The translations under genes were made by a program, and so were the position numbers. Positions 1-9,163 of a DNA stretch of 22,161 nucleotides are shown piece after piece. Each line of letters starts with the position of its first letter. The stretch's first letter is position 1. Under the pieces are notes generated by a model. That model did not search any database, had not been told where the DNA came from, and saw only the letters and a list, made by a program, of their open reading frames with translations. The stretch comes from Pseudomonadota bacterium (GTDB taxonomy: Bacteria; Pseudomonadota; Gammaproteobacteria; Pseudomonadales; Oleiphilaceae): positions 1 to 22,161 of the forward strand of contig JAEZAA010000166.1 in NCBI GenBank assembly GCA_023430625.1, written 5' to 3'.

Positions 1-31
1 GACTGCGTTGGCGATAAATAGAAGGAATTTG

Positions 32-661
32 ATGATGATGGGAAATGAAACGGCTCTTCGGAAGGTACAACAACGGCCACGCAAGAGCCTGGCATTCTTT
101 CTTGGTTTCCTGCGGCGTCCCAAGGCGGTCGGCTCGGTTATTCCAAGCTCGCGTTTTCTGGAGCAGCGTATTGTAGATGTGGCGGCCGTTGCGGGTGCAA
201 AGGTCGTGGTGGAGTTGGGGCCGGGTACAGGCGGCACGACCCGAGCCATTCTGGATGCGTTGCCGGAAAAAGCGCGCTTGCTGGCCATCGAGCTCGATCC
301 TGAGTTCGTGGATTTGTTGAAGAACGAAACTGACCCACGCCTGATCGTGCATCAAGGCAGTGCGGCGGACATTCGCGAAGCCTTGCGCAGTCATGGGTTA
401 CCCAGTCCGGATGCGGTTATTTCAGGTATCCCTTTTTCCACCATGCCCGACGAATTGGGAACCAAAATCCTGAATGAAGTCTGGGCGAGTCTGGCGGAAA
501 ATGGCCGTTTCGTTGCGTATCAATTCCGCAATCGGGTTGGCCAGCTGGGACGCAGGCTTTTCGGCAAGCCTGAGGTGGAGCTGGAGCTGCTCAATGCGCC
601 TCCCATGCGGGTTTATCGCTGGCACAAGCGTGAAGCTCTGAGTCGCGCCAAGTCCGCGTAA
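32..661 (+). CDS. Class I SAM-dependent methyltransferase, PmtA-like (phospholipid N-methyltransferase family)
   Basis: Predicted cytoplasmic or membrane-surface methyltransferase of 209 residues. The Rossmann motif I reads VVELGPGTGGTT (residues about 59-70), an acidic AIELDPEF segment follows at about 85-92, and the post-IV loop SGIPFSTMP lies at about 131-139. This combination is typical of the PmtA-like group related to the KsgA/Erm dimethylases. The basic N-terminal stretch (FLGFLRRPKAVGSVIPSS) matches the region that family members use to approach membranes. I start at the first ATG of three in a row (32) because GAAGG at 21-25 is well spaced from it; a TTG at 8 in the same frame has no such signal. 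Family knowledge suggests phosphatidylethanolamine methylation, but substrates of homologues vary and no phosphatidylcholine-pathway neighbour is present, so only the methyltransferase fold is secure. Confidence 0.82.
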   Translation: MMMGNETALRKVQQRPRKSLAFFLGFLRRPKAVGSVIPSSRFLEQRIVDVAAVAGAKVVVELGPGTGGTTRAILDALPEKARLLAIELDPEFVDLLKNETDPRLIVHQGSAADIREALRSHGLPSPDAVISGIPFSTMPDELGTKILNEVWASLAENGRFVAYQFRNRVGQLGRRLFGKPEVELELLNAPPMRVYRWHKREALSRAKSA

Positions 662-744
662 GATCTGTCACGCCGGCTGTCATTTAATTTGAAGGTGATT
701 TCGACGCGGGCTAAGGCCTGCGTCGTTGAAGTGAGAAACGGACA

Positions 745-1284
745 ATGGCGTTAAAGGCGACGGTCTTCAAGGCAGACCTGCAGGTGGCCGATATGGATCG
801 GCATTATTACCATGATCATGCGTTGACACTGGCGCGGCATCCATCGGAAACCGACGAGCGCATGATGGTGCGGGTGCTTGCCTTCGCCTTTCACGCCAGT
901 GAAGCGCTGGCCTTTACCCGGGGGCTTAGTTCGGACGATGAGCCGGAGCTGTGGCAGAAGGGGCTCACTGGTGAGATCGATCTCTGGATTGAGCTGGGGC
1001 AGCCTGACGAAAAGCGGATCCGCAAGGCCTGCAATCGAGCATCTCAGGTATATGTCTACTGCTACAGTGGCCGCGCATCGACGATCTGGTGGGACCAGTT
1101 GCACAACAAGGTGAGCCGGTTCGAGAACCTGAAGGTCATCAACTTGCCGGAGTCTGCGGTTCAGACTCTGGCCTCCATGGCTCAACGCACCATGCGTCTT
1201 CAATGCAATATTCAGGACGGCCAGGCGTGGGTCAGTGACCAACAGAACTCGGTGCAGATTGAGCCGGAGTACTGGCGGCGCTGA
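745..1284 (+). CDS. yaeQ: YaeQ family protein
   Basis: This 179-residue protein is recognisable as YaeQ along its full length. It opens MALKATVFKADLQVADMDR and carries the conserved HPSETDERMMVRVLAF, ELWQKGLTGEIDLWIELGQPDE and VYVYCYSGRASTIWW segments. YaeQ has a PD-(D/E)XK nuclease-like fold. The E. coli protein was first linked to RfaH-type suppression of haemolysin expression, a link later doubted, so the real role is unknown. The ATG at 745 follows a weak purine stretch (GAGAAACGGAC), and the length equals that of the family. It stands 83 bp after the methyltransferase and 55 bp before the DUF3301 gene, so one transcript is possible. Confidence 0.9.
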   Translation: MALKATVFKADLQVADMDRHYYHDHALTLARHPSETDERMMVRVLAFAFHASEALAFTRGLSSDDEPELWQKGLTGEIDLWIELGQPDEKRIRKACNRASQVYVYCYSGRASTIWWDQLHNKVSRFENLKVINLPESAVQTLASMAQRTMRLQCNIQDGQAWVSDQQNSVQIEPEYWRR

Positions 1285-1339
1285 AGCTCGGCGGTAATCC
1301 CGTCGCCTCCAACTTTCATCCCTGGTAAGGCTTCTCGCA

Positions 1340-1660
1340 ATGATCACTCTGTCGGACTTGGTTTGGATTGGGCTGTTGCTGACGCTGCTGGCGTACTGGT
1401 GGCAGGCCCGCGACATCAAGGAAATTGCGGTGGTTGCGGCAAAGCGGCATTGTGCGCGGGAAGGGTTGGAGCTGTTGGATGAAACCGTTGTTTTGCGCCG
1501 CATCAGGCTCAAGCGTGGTGACGATGGCCGGCTGCACATCTGGCGAGGCTTTCTGTTTGAGTTTACGTCGACCGGCGAGGAGCGTTATCAGGGGCAGATC
1601 GCTTTATCGGGGCGGCGGGTGCAAAATCTTTGGTTGCCTGTGCATCGGATGAACGGCTAA
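1340..1660 (+). CDS. DUF3301 domain-containing membrane-anchored protein
   Basis: A 106-residue protein with one N-terminal hydrophobic segment (LSDLVWIGLLLTLLAYWW, residues about 4-21), followed directly by the WWQARDIKE signature. The soluble part contains AAKRHCAREGLELLDETV, RIRLKRGDDGRLHIWR and FEFTSTGEERYQG, the hallmark pattern of gammaproteobacterial DUF3301. It is probably tethered to the inner membrane with the small domain in the cytoplasm. No function is established for the family. AAGG at 1327-1330 supports the ATG at 1340. The gene follows yaeQ by 55 bp on the same strand, a proximity I read as possible co-transcription. Confidence 0.85.
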   Translation: MITLSDLVWIGLLLTLLAYWWQARDIKEIAVVAAKRHCAREGLELLDETVVLRRIRLKRGDDGRLHIWRGFLFEFTSTGEERYQGQIALSGRRVQNLWLPVHRMNG

Positions 1661-1830
1661 CCTGGATGCCCTCATGTCGAGCGAAGTATTGGACGCTGCG
1701 GGCAAAACAAGAAAATCTGTTTTGTTTTGTAAGAGCGCGGATATTTTTTATTTTCCGGCTACCCAATAATCGTGGAATGTGAGAAAGTACAGGCTGATGC
1801 AGAACTATACCCTTTTTGCGTGGAATTAAA

Positions 1831-1903
1831 CTTCCGCCGGAAGGTGGTACTAGCGCCGCCTCAATGTGCACGTGTGTAAGAGCCAAAATTTTTGGCTGTT
1901 TTT
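1831..1903 (+). promoter_or_regulatory. Structured 5' leader of the cold-shock gene
   Basis: The 257-bp gap before the cold-shock start contains several nested inverted repeats. CTTCC/GGAAG lies at 1831-1843, a GGTGG/CCGCC pairing follows, and an AT-rich dyad AGCCAAAA-T-TTTTGGCT sits at 1881-1897, followed by G and five T (1899-1903). The last dyad ends only 11 bases before the ribosome-binding site. Long structured leaders are known for CspA-type mRNAs. Whether this is a thermosensor, an attenuator or chance is not decided by sequence, and I could not place a convincing promoter. Confidence 0.35.
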
Positions 1904-1917
1904 CGAACGAGGAATCT

Positions 1918-2130
1918 ATGTCAGGTCAGTTGCTTTCCGGCGTCGTTAAATGGTTTAACGATGAAAAGGGTTACGGTTTTATCAAACAAGACAACGGCCC
2001 GGATGTGTTTGTGCATTTCCGCGCGATCAATGGTTCAGGACGTCGCAGCCTCGAAGAAGGTCAGAAAGTGACTTTCAACGTGGTGCAGGGCCAGAAAGGC
2101 CCCCAGGCTGAGAACGTCACCCCGGAGTAA
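1918..2130 (+). CDS. Cold-shock domain protein (CspA family)
   Basis: A 70-residue single-domain RNA/ssDNA chaperone. The nucleic-acid-binding motifs are intact: RNP1 KGYGFI at residues 17-22 and RNP2 VFVHF at 30-34, preceded by the conserved VVKWFNDEKG. The C-terminus reads QKVTFNVVQGQKGPQAENV, as in ordinary CspA-like proteins. Such proteins melt RNA secondary structure in cold or general stress. I chose the ATG at 1918 because GAGGA at 1909-1913 precedes it and the protein then has the standard family length. The frame stays open for 34 codons upstream, but that stretch is non-conserved leader. A strong terminator follows 26 bp downstream, so this is a monocistronic unit. The paralogue letter (CspA, C, D, E) cannot be assigned. 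Confidence 0.95.
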   Translation: MSGQLLSGVVKWFNDEKGYGFIKQDNGPDVFVHFRAINGSGRRSLEEGQKVTFNVVQGQKGPQAENVTPE

Positions 2131-2156
2131 TATCCGACGGCGCATTCGCAAGCACG

Positions 2157-2186
2157 AAAAGCTCGCATGTAAGGTGCGAGCTTTTT
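2157..2186 (+). terminator. Rho-independent terminator after the cold-shock gene
   Basis: A perfect 11-bp stem (AAAAGCTCGCA at 2157-2167 with TGCGAGCTTTT at 2175-2185) encloses a 7-base loop, and the stem's 3' arm ends in five T. Because the stem is flanked by A on the left and T on the right it could also stop transcription arriving from the C13 peptidase gene on the other strand. Confidence 0.85.
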
Positions 2187-2259
2187 GGTTGTATGTCTTC
2201 TATGCATTGAGCTGAATTGCTTCAGGCTAATTCTGTCGGCCGTTGTTTGGTTTTTTCTT

Positions 2260-3672
2260 CTAGTCGGCTAATGCCTCGTTGGGGGTTGCTGCCGTTCCTG
2301 TCTTTACCGCTGTTGTCTGGCGAATCTCTCCTTTTATTCTCCCGCTTTGTTTTAGCTTCTCTTTGATGGCCTCGCCGATGTAGATCTGCGGTTCCGAAGG
2401 GGTGAACTCCGCTTCCGTTTCCCACTGATGCACATATTGGCTGGCAAGGTCGAAGGCTTCCACGAAGTCATTGGTGCGTTGCAGGGCTTCCGCAAAATAG
2501 GCGTGACCAAAATAGGTCATGTCGGCGTCATCGCTGCAGCCAAAGGATGTGCGATCGGGACGGGCGGCGGTGATCACCAGGTGGTTTGGGCTATTCAGGT
2601 GTTCGATGAAGCCACCTGAATAGCACGCCGACACCAAGATGATTTTCCAGGTGAACTGGCTCTTCGAGAGAAGCTCGCCCAGAGTGGCTGCGCTGAGATC
2701 ATGCAGGGGCAGGGGCGGCAAGGTGACGGATAAGCGATGGTCCTCGCTGCCGTGGCTGGTGAGAAACAGGAAGAGGATGTCCTCCTCGGGTTGAATCAGC
2801 TTGTCGAGATAGCTCAGAGTGGCTTCCAGGTTGGTGCCATTGGCCAAGGGCGTTTCAGTGACGGTTCCTGGGTTGTTAATCAGGGCCAGGCTGCGTTGTT
2901 GTGTGTTAAAGCGGCTGTCGAACAGTTGGCGGCTGAAGTTTACCTCCTTCATGAATACATCCTGTTCGCCGTGGCCTGCGAATCCGAGAAAGTACAGGTC
3001 GCTTTGTCCTGGTTTGGAAGGGATGAGTGAAGACCACGCCTGCTCAAGAATTGGCCATTGGTGAGTCAGGATCCGCTCAGGATCGAGCGACGGCTGGTTC
3101 TGGTGTGCACGCCTCGCCTCTTGAATGGCTTGGTAGTCCGGCTCCCAAAAGCGCGGTAGCTCAATGTGCCATGCAGGTAAGACCAAGACGGCAGTGAGCA
3201 GTCCGGCGCTCATTAGGCGGCGTAGGGGTAGCGGTGGCGATAAGAAGATGACCACTCTTATGGCAACCAGTGCGTACCAAAGCACATGGAGGTAATAACT
3301 GAGTTGGCTGACCAGGAAAGAGCGTTCCAGGATGCTTGCCAGAGGCCCCCAGAAAATCAGATAGCTTAGCAACTGCACCCAAACGTACGCATTGAGAAAG
3401 GCGATAGGTAGCTGAAGCTGAAGCGGTGCGCCGAGCAGGAGGCTTGCGATGGCGGCTGCCAGCAAGATTCCTATCAGGGTGAAGGCCTCACCCATAAAGG
3501 CCTCGAGCTGAAACAGGCGGGGCGGGGCGGAAAAGGCCAGGTCGAAGCTAAAGCTGATGAGCGTGCTCAGCAGGGCGATGCACCAGAACATGCACCAGCT
3601 GGTGCGAAGGCGATGATTATCCAGGCCTAGCCCCACAGCGATCCGCAGGCCGACATATAAATTGTGCAGCAT
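2260..3672 (-). CDS. Membrane-anchored C13 (legumain-like) family cysteine peptidase
   Basis: A 470-residue protein in two parts. Residues about 28-170 hold roughly five hydrophobic helices (around 28-47, 62-81, 90-110, 125-145, 152-170), resembling the Yip1-like membrane region found in other proteobacterial C13 proteins. Residues about 222-435 form a clan-CD (caspase/legumain fold) peptidase domain. A strand ending in FLFLTSHGSEDH supplies the catalytic His307, and IILVSACYSGGF supplies Cys350, with both flanking glycine patterns intact. I start at the ATG at 3672 because CAGGAG precedes it at good spacing; an upstream in-frame ATG at 3747 lacks a ribosome-binding site. Clan CD enzymes usually cleave after Asp, Asn or Arg; the bacterial family's substrates are largely unknown. 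The gene is a single unit, divergent from DUF2750 and convergent with the cold-shock gene. Confidence 0.8.
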   Translation of the reverse strand: MLHNLYVGLRIAVGLGLDNHRLRTSWCMFWCIALLSTLISFSFDLAFSAPPRLFQLEAFMGEAFTLIGILLAAAIASLLLGAPLQLQLPIAFLNAYVWVQLLSYLIFWGPLASILERSFLVSQLSYYLHVLWYALVAIRVVIFLSPPLPLRRLMSAGLLTAVLVLPAWHIELPRFWEPDYQAIQEARRAHQNQPSLDPERILTHQWPILEQAWSSLIPSKPGQSDLYFLGFAGHGEQDVFMKEVNFSRQLFDSRFNTQQRSLALINNPGTVTETPLANGTNLEATLSYLDKLIQPEEDILFLFLTSHGSEDHRLSVTLPPLPLHDLSAATLGELLSKSQFTWKIILVSACYSGGFIEHLNSPNHLVITAARPDRTSFGCSDDADMTYFGHAYFAEALQRTNDFVEAFDLASQYVHQWETEAEFTPSEPQIYIGEAIKEKLKQSGRIKGEIRQTTAVKTGTAATPNEALAD

Positions 3673-3913
3673 CAACAACTCCTGACGATGGGGGCAGAGG
3701 TCCTGGTTCGGCCAGTGGCAATTTGGGGTGGGCCACGGGGAGGCCATAGCATAAATGGCAAATCCTACTATGCTTTAAGGTAATTAGCGCGATTAAAGCC
3801 TCATACTGGCAACACTTGATTGTAGCTGGAGATGACAAGTCGTTGGTCCGTCCTGGCTCATCTCGTCAATTTAGGCTCCAGGGTCAAATAACCTCGCACA
3901 TGAAGGTATCTCG
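3673..3913. other. Divergent intergenic region
   Basis: This 241-bp stretch separates the C13 peptidase gene (-) from the DUF2750 gene (+) and must hold both promoters. It is more AT-rich than its surroundings around 3745-3800. A small inverted repeat AGCATA (3748-3753) / TATGCT (3769-3774) is visible. No hexamer pair was convincing enough to call, and no further gene is supported. Confidence 0.4.
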
Positions 3914-4324
3914 ATGTCCAATATTTTGAGTCAGACGGAAGTGGATGCGGTGCTCGCCCTGCCGGATGACGCGCGATTCGATTATTTCGTTAAGCAAGTG
4001 GTTGCCGATGGACAGGTCTGGGGATTGGTCTCGGATCGGGGCTGGTCGCTTGCTGCCGTGGGCGAGCAGACTTGCCTGGCGCTTTGGCCGCATCAGCAAT
4101 TTGCCGCGGCCTGTGCGCTGGATGTTTGGGCGGATGCTGTGCCCGAGGCCCTGAACCTGGATCAGTTCAAGCTATTACTGGAGCAATTGGATCAGCAGGA
4201 GACATCCGTGGCCGTCTTTATGACGCCGTCCGCCCAGGGCTCGGTGGTGGCGCCGGAAGATCTCTGGAATAGCCTGTGGGCCTGCCTGCAGGAAGAGCTG
4301 GTGCGCTACGGTGTCGATGACTGA
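3914..4324 (+). CDS. DUF2750 domain-containing protein
   Basis: A soluble 136-residue protein with the DUF2750 pattern: RFDYFVKQVVADGQVWGL near residues 21-38, DRGWSLAAVGEQ at 41-52, LWPHQQFAAACALDVW at 57-72, and LDQFKLLLEQLDQQETSVAVFMTP ahead of a short tail. The family is thought to fold as a small alpha/beta domain and has no assigned function. AAGG upstream of the ATG at 3914 sets the start. The gene ends 6 bp before the end of sufE on the opposite strand, leaving no room for a separate terminator. It has its own upstream promoter region and is unlikely to be functionally tied to either neighbour. Confidence 0.82.
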   Translation: MSNILSQTEVDAVLALPDDARFDYFVKQVVADGQVWGLVSDRGWSLAAVGEQTCLALWPHQQFAAACALDVWADAVPEALNLDQFKLLLEQLDQQETSVAVFMTPSAQGSVVAPEDLWNSLWACLQEELVRYGVDD

Positions 4325-4330
4325 TCGGGC

Positions 4331-4792
4331 TTAAACGTACCGTTCAGCCAGGCTGCGGATCCTGCGCACCATGGAGCGCAGGCCGTTGCCCCGGGTTGGC
4401 GATAAATGCCGGAGCAGATCCAGTTCGGAGAACATGGCCTCGATATCCAGATCCAGAATTTCCTGCGGCGCCTTGGCATTGAATGCCACCATCACGATCG
4501 CGGCCAGTCCTTTCACGATCAACGCGTCACTTTCCACCAAGAGCAGAATCTTGCCGGTTTCCGGATCTCGTTCGTGCACGATCCATACCTGGCTTTGGCA
4601 GCCGTGGATGAAGTTTTCCTCGGTCTTGTCGGCGTCGGGCATGCCCGGGAGCTGCTTGCCCAGATCAATGATGTAGCTGTAGCGATCTTCCCAGTCATCA
4701 AGGAATGACATGGTGTCCCGGACGTCGTCCAGGGTGGTGGTGATGCCAAGGTTGTTGCGGGCGAAGTATTCCGCGCGGGCCGGTGCCGTCAT
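4331..4792 (-). CDS. sufE: SufE, cysteine desulfurase sulfur acceptor
   Basis: SufE accepts persulfide sulfur from SufS and passes it to SufBCD. This 153-residue protein shows the diagnostic LGKQLPGMP segment (residues 45-52) and the catalytic loop FIHGCQSQVW, which places the acceptor cysteine at Cys65. It also has DALIVKGLAAIV and the C-terminal LSPTRGNGLRSMVRRIRSLA helix. Length and motif spacing are normal. It is the last gene of the suf operon, starting 3 bp after the sufT stop, which suggests translational coupling. The reading frame continues to within 6 bp of the convergent DUF2750 gene. Confidence 0.95.
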   Translation of the reverse strand: MTAPARAEYFARNNLGITTTLDDVRDTMSFLDDWEDRYSYIIDLGKQLPGMPDADKTEENFIHGCQSQVWIVHERDPETGKILLLVESDALIVKGLAAIVMVAFNAKAPQEILDLDIEAMFSELDLLRHLSPTRGNGLRSMVRRIRSLAERYV

Positions 4793-4795
4793 GGG

Positions 4796-5338
4796 TTAGA
4801 GCATTCCTAGGGTCAGTTTGGCTTCGTCGGTCAGCATGTCATTGTTCCAGGGGGGATCGAAGGTGATTTCAACCTCCACCTCATCCACGTTTGGAACCCG
4901 TTCCACCTTGGATTTGACGTCGTCGGCCAGCACCGGGCCCATGCCGCAACCGGGTGCCGTCAGTGTCATCTTGATGTAGACGTGGTTGCGCTCGTCCCGG
5001 CGGCTGATTGCCATGTCGTAGATCAGGCCGAGATCCACAACATTGACGGGGATCTCCGGGTCATAAACCGCACGCAGGGCTTCCCACACGTGACGCTCGT
5101 TGACCTGGCCTTCTTCCACGTCCGCGAAGTCGAACTTGAGCACGTCCTTGCCAAGGGCGTCCGCATCCTTGCCTTCAACCCGGGCCAGATTGCCATTGAC
5201 CGCCACCGTGAAGGTGCCACCCAGGCTCTGGGTGATGGTGACGAAGGTATCCACGGGGATGGTGATCAGGGTGCCGGAGGGCACCAGGCGTGCCTCGCAA
5301 TCCCGTTTGGTCAGTACTACTTCGCGCTCAATCGCCAT
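4796..5338 (-). CDS. sufT: SufT, accessory Fe-S maturation factor (MIP18/DUF59 domain)
   Basis: A 180-residue member of the suf-associated SufT group. The N-terminal third (to about residue 80) is the SufT-specific extension. The MIP18/DUF59 domain follows, with DPEIPVNVVDLGLIYD at 93-108, the reactive-cysteine motif TAPGCGMG (Cys131) and the DPPW signature at 161-164. SufT proteins help mature some Fe-S client proteins, particularly under high demand, but are not core scaffold components. AGAAGAG precedes the ATG at 5338. The gene lies between sufA and sufE, 86 bp after sufA, the loosest junction in the distal half of the operon. Confidence 0.93.
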   Translation of the reverse strand: MAIEREVVLTKRDCEARLVPSGTLITIPVDTFVTITQSLGGTFTVAVNGNLARVEGKDADALGKDVLKFDFADVEEGQVNERHVWEALRAVYDPEIPVNVVDLGLIYDMAISRRDERNHVYIKMTLTAPGCGMGPVLADDVKSKVERVPNVDEVEVEITFDPPWNNDMLTDEAKLTLGML

Positions 5339-5424
5339 GGGTCTCTTCTGTAACGGGTCAGTCTAGTTTATCGCCGCCGTGCGATGCCCCTTTGGTAGCA
5401 AACTGCCAGGGCGTTCAGTTCGCG

Positions 5425-5784
5425 CTAGCGCGCCACTGAGAAACTTTCTCCGCAGCCGCACTCGGAGTCGACGTTAGGATTGTTGAACTTGAACATGGAG
5501 TTCAGGCCTTCCTTGACGAAGTCGATTTCGGTGCCGTTGACGAAGGGCAGGCTCTTGGCGTCGACAAACACCGAGACTCCCTCGCCGATGGCGAATTCCT
5601 GGTCATCGCTGCTGGGCTCGGTCACCCAGTCCAGCACGTACTTGTATCCAGAACAGCCACTGGCCTTGATGCCGAGGCGCAGGCCGCGCGCTCCGGTGCG
5701 AGCCTCAAGCTGCTTGCGGGCGTGCCGCAGGGCCGGCTCGGTCATACGAATGCTGATTGTCGGCTGAAACTCTTGAATGGTCAT
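5425..5784 (-). CDS. sufA: SufA, A-type Fe-S carrier (HesB/IscA family)
   Basis: A-type carriers receive clusters from SufBCD and deliver them to apoproteins, or handle iron. Counting from the ATG at 5784, the protein has 119 residues with the three ligand cysteines in their usual places: SGCSGYKY (Cys44) and ECGCGESF (Cys109, Cys111). ITIRMTEPAL-type text near the N-terminus is also family-like. The frame extends to a TTG at 5823 that overlaps the sufS stop (TTGA arrangement) and would add 13 residues. Neither start has a strong ribosome-binding site. I prefer the ATG because it gives the normal length, but coupling from the TTG is possible. It sits between sufS and sufT. Confidence 0.92.
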   Translation of the reverse strand: MTIQEFQPTISIRMTEPALRHARKQLEARTGARGLRLGIKASGCSGYKYVLDWVTEPSSDDQEFAIGEGVSVFVDAKSLPFVNGTEIDFVKEGLNSMFKFNNPNVDSECGCGESFSVAR

Positions 5785-5819
5785 ACGTTCGTTAGACTCG
5801 CTCAACAGATTGGTTTCGC

Positions 5820-7064
<1,245 letters not shown>

Positions 7065-7066
7065 GA

Positions 7067-8395
7067 CTAGATCTCCTCGGCGAGTAGTGGATCGGGTGTG
7101 ACCGGGTGATCGTGGAATCGCTCGACCCACTGGGCGGTGTAATCGCGGACCGCTTCCAGCGGCATTTGATCCAGCACTTCGTAGACGAAGGCATCGCTTA
7201 GGATCTGGCAGGCATCCTTGACGCTGATGCCACGGCTGCGCAGGTAAAAGAGAGAGTTCTTATCCAGCTGTCCGACGGTCGCGCCATGGGCGCACTTGAC
7301 GTCGTCGGCATAGATTTCCAGCTCAGGCTTAGTGTTCACCTCGGCGGTGCGGGACAGCAACAGGTTCTTGTTGCTCATTTCCGCAGACGTCTTCTGGGCG
7401 TGACGATGAATGTGGATGCGGCCGTTGAAAACAGCGCGGGCGTCATCGCGCACAATACCCTTCACCGATTCCTGACTGGTGCAGTGGGGCGCCTGGTGGT
7501 CGAGCACCGTGCGAAAATCCACGTGCTGCTTGTTACGTCCCAGATAGATGCCGAACAGGCGGGCGCTGGCGCCGGCCTCGGTCAGATTCACCTGCAGGTC
7601 ACGACGCTTGAGCCGGCTGCCCACCGCGAACTGGTGGCTTTCATACTCGGCATGCGCCGCCAGGGAAACCTGGACGTTGCCCACATGCAGCACCGACTCG
7701 GGTTCGATATTCAATTGGTAATGGGTGAGCTTGGCGCCTTCGCGCAGGCGCACTTCCACCACCGTATTGGAAAACACCTCGGCAGATTCGGGCTGGCCCA
7801 GGTGCTGCTCAAATAGAACACCTTGCGCATGGCGCTCCAGCAGCACGAACAGGCGTGGCTGGGCGGAAAAACTGACGTCGGCTGTGCCATGATCGAAGAC
7901 GACCTGAATCGGCTTGTCGACAACCACGTCCTTGCCAATGCGCAAGAAGGCGCCATCCTGCAGCCAGCCGCTGTTGAGCAGGGCAAAGGGGTGCAGCTCG
8001 CCCTGGATCAGGCTGCCCAGGTGCTGGCGGATCAGTTCACGTTGCTCGGCGTTTGCCTGGCGAAAGGGGATCAGCTCGAACGGCAATCCATCCAGCTGAG
8101 ACCGTTGACTGTCCAATACGCCGTTGTGAAACACCAGGCGATAGCTATCGAGTCCCGGGATACTAATGTCGGAGCCTGTGCCTTGGGCCGGCGCCGGACG
8201 CAGGAAGTCGCCCTGGGTCAGGGGATAGATCGAGGTGTACTTCCAGGCTTCGGTTTTGCGTTGCGGAAAACCGGTGCGGGCCAATTGCTCAAGCCCCGCT
8301 TCGCGCACGGGCTGGAGCCAGCTCAGCTCCTGGGCGAGCGGCGCCTGCTGGCGGGCGGCCTCGATACTGCGTACTTCAAAGGTTTGTTCGGTCAT
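7067..8395 (-). CDS. sufD: SufD, Fe-S scaffold subunit
   Basis: SufD pairs with SufB on a SufC dimer to form the SufBC2D scaffold and is needed for iron acquisition and cluster assembly. The 442-residue protein has the helical N-terminal domain (RKTEAWKYTSIYPL near 47-60), a long beta-helix core, and the C-terminal signature from LSRTAEVNTKPELEIYAD through CAHGATVGQLD (Cys368, His370; the histidine corresponds to the one at the SufB-SufD interface). It ends with SLFYLRSRGI and the helical SufC-binding tail. Size is normal. The start lies 12 bp after the sufC stop, and sufS begins 2 bp after its own stop, so coupling is likely on both sides. Confidence 0.96.
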   Translation of the reverse strand: MTEQTFEVRSIEAARQQAPLAQELSWLQPVREAGLEQLARTGFPQRKTEAWKYTSIYPLTQGDFLRPAPAQGTGSDISIPGLDSYRLVFHNGVLDSQRSQLDGLPFELIPFRQANAEQRELIRQHLGSLIQGELHPFALLNSGWLQDGAFLRIGKDVVVDKPIQVVFDHGTADVSFSAQPRLFVLLERHAQGVLFEQHLGQPESAEVFSNTVVEVRLREGAKLTHYQLNIEPESVLHVGNVQVSLAAHAEYESHQFAVGSRLKRRDLQVNLTEAGASARLFGIYLGRNKQHVDFRTVLDHQAPHCTSQESVKGIVRDDARAVFNGRIHIHRHAQKTSAEMSNKNLLLSRTAEVNTKPELEIYADDVKCAHGATVGQLDKNSLFYLRSRGISVKDACQILSDAFVYEVLDQMPLEAVRDYTAQWVERFHDHPVTPDPLLAEEI

Positions 8396-8407
8396 GCCAG
8401 ATGATCC

Positions 8408-9163
8408 TCAGGCTGTCGTCGCGTCGGACAGGAGCCAGCCATACCCTTTCTCTTCCAGTTCCAGCGCCAGTTCGCGGCCACCGGACTTGATGATGCGGCC
8501 ATTGGCCAGAACGTGCACATAATCCGGCACAATGTAGTTCAGCAGGCGCTGGTAGTGCGTCACCATGACCACGGCACGATCCGGGCTGCGCAGAGCGTTC
8601 ACGCCGTTGGCCACGAACTGCAGCGCGTCGATGTCGAGGCCGGAGTCGGTTTCGTCCAACAGTGCCAGCTTGGGCTCCAGCATCAGCATCTGCAGGATTT
8701 CATTGCGTTTCTTCTCGCCACCGGAAAAGCCTTCGTTGACCCCGCGCTTGAGGAAGTCCGGGTTCAGGTTGACGATCTTGATCTTCTCTCGCGCCAGCTT
8801 GAGGAAGCTGGCCGCATCGATTTCGTCTTCGCCGTGGTGCTTGCGGATGTTGTTCATGGCGGTACGCAGGAACTGCAGATTGCTCACGCCGGGAATTTCC
8901 ACCGGGTACTGGAACGCCAGGAAGATGCCTTCGCGGGCGCGCTCCTCGGGCGACATCTCCAGCAGGTCCTTGCCTTCGAAGCTGACTTCGCCGCCAGTCA
9001 CTTCATAGGCGTCGCGACCGGACAGGACATTGGTGAGGGTGCTCTTGCCAGAGCCATTCGGGCCCATGATGGCATGGACTTCACCCGGCCGGATGGTCAG
9101 GTTCAGGCCCTTGAGAATCTCCTTGTCGTCGATCTTCGCTTTCAGATTCTTGATTTCTAGCAT
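8408..9163 (-). CDS. sufC: SufC, ABC-type ATPase of the Fe-S scaffold
   Basis: A 251-residue ABC ATPase with complete nucleotide-binding motifs: Walker A GPNGSGKS (34-41), Q-loop FQYPVEIPGV, the ABC signature FSGGEKKR (146-153, with the SufC-type KKR), Walker B LALLDE (167-171, catalytic Glu171), the D-loop SGLD and switch His203. The KKRNEILQ and DETDSGLDIDAL stretches separate SufC from ordinary transporter ATPases. It drives conformational change in SufBC2D during cluster assembly and is cytoplasmic. The junction with sufB upstream is unusually wide (145 bp), whereas sufD follows after 12 bp. The ribosome-binding site at the ATG (9163) is weak. Confidence 0.97.
   Translation of the reverse strand: MLEIKNLKAKIDDKEILKGLNLTIRPGEVHAIMGPNGSGKSTLTNVLSGRDAYEVTGGEVSFEGKDLLEMSPEERAREGIFLAFQYPVEIPGVSNLQFLRTAMNNIRKHHGEDEIDAASFLKLAREKIKIVNLNPDFLKRGVNEGFSGGEKKRNEILQMLMLEPKLALLDETDSGLDIDALQFVANGVNALRSPDRAVVMVTHYQRLLNYIVPDYVHVLANGRIIKSGGRELALELEEKGYGWLLSDATTA

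Noticed and set aside
1563..1886. A 107-codon minus-strand frame overlapping the end of the DUF3301 gene.
   Set aside because: No recognisable motif, no ribosome-binding site, and half of it is antisense to a well-supported gene.
1816..1917. A 34-codon in-frame extension of the cold-shock protein.
   Set aside because: The family is about 70 residues long and the ATG at 1918 has a proper ribosome-binding site; the extension overlaps leader hairpins.
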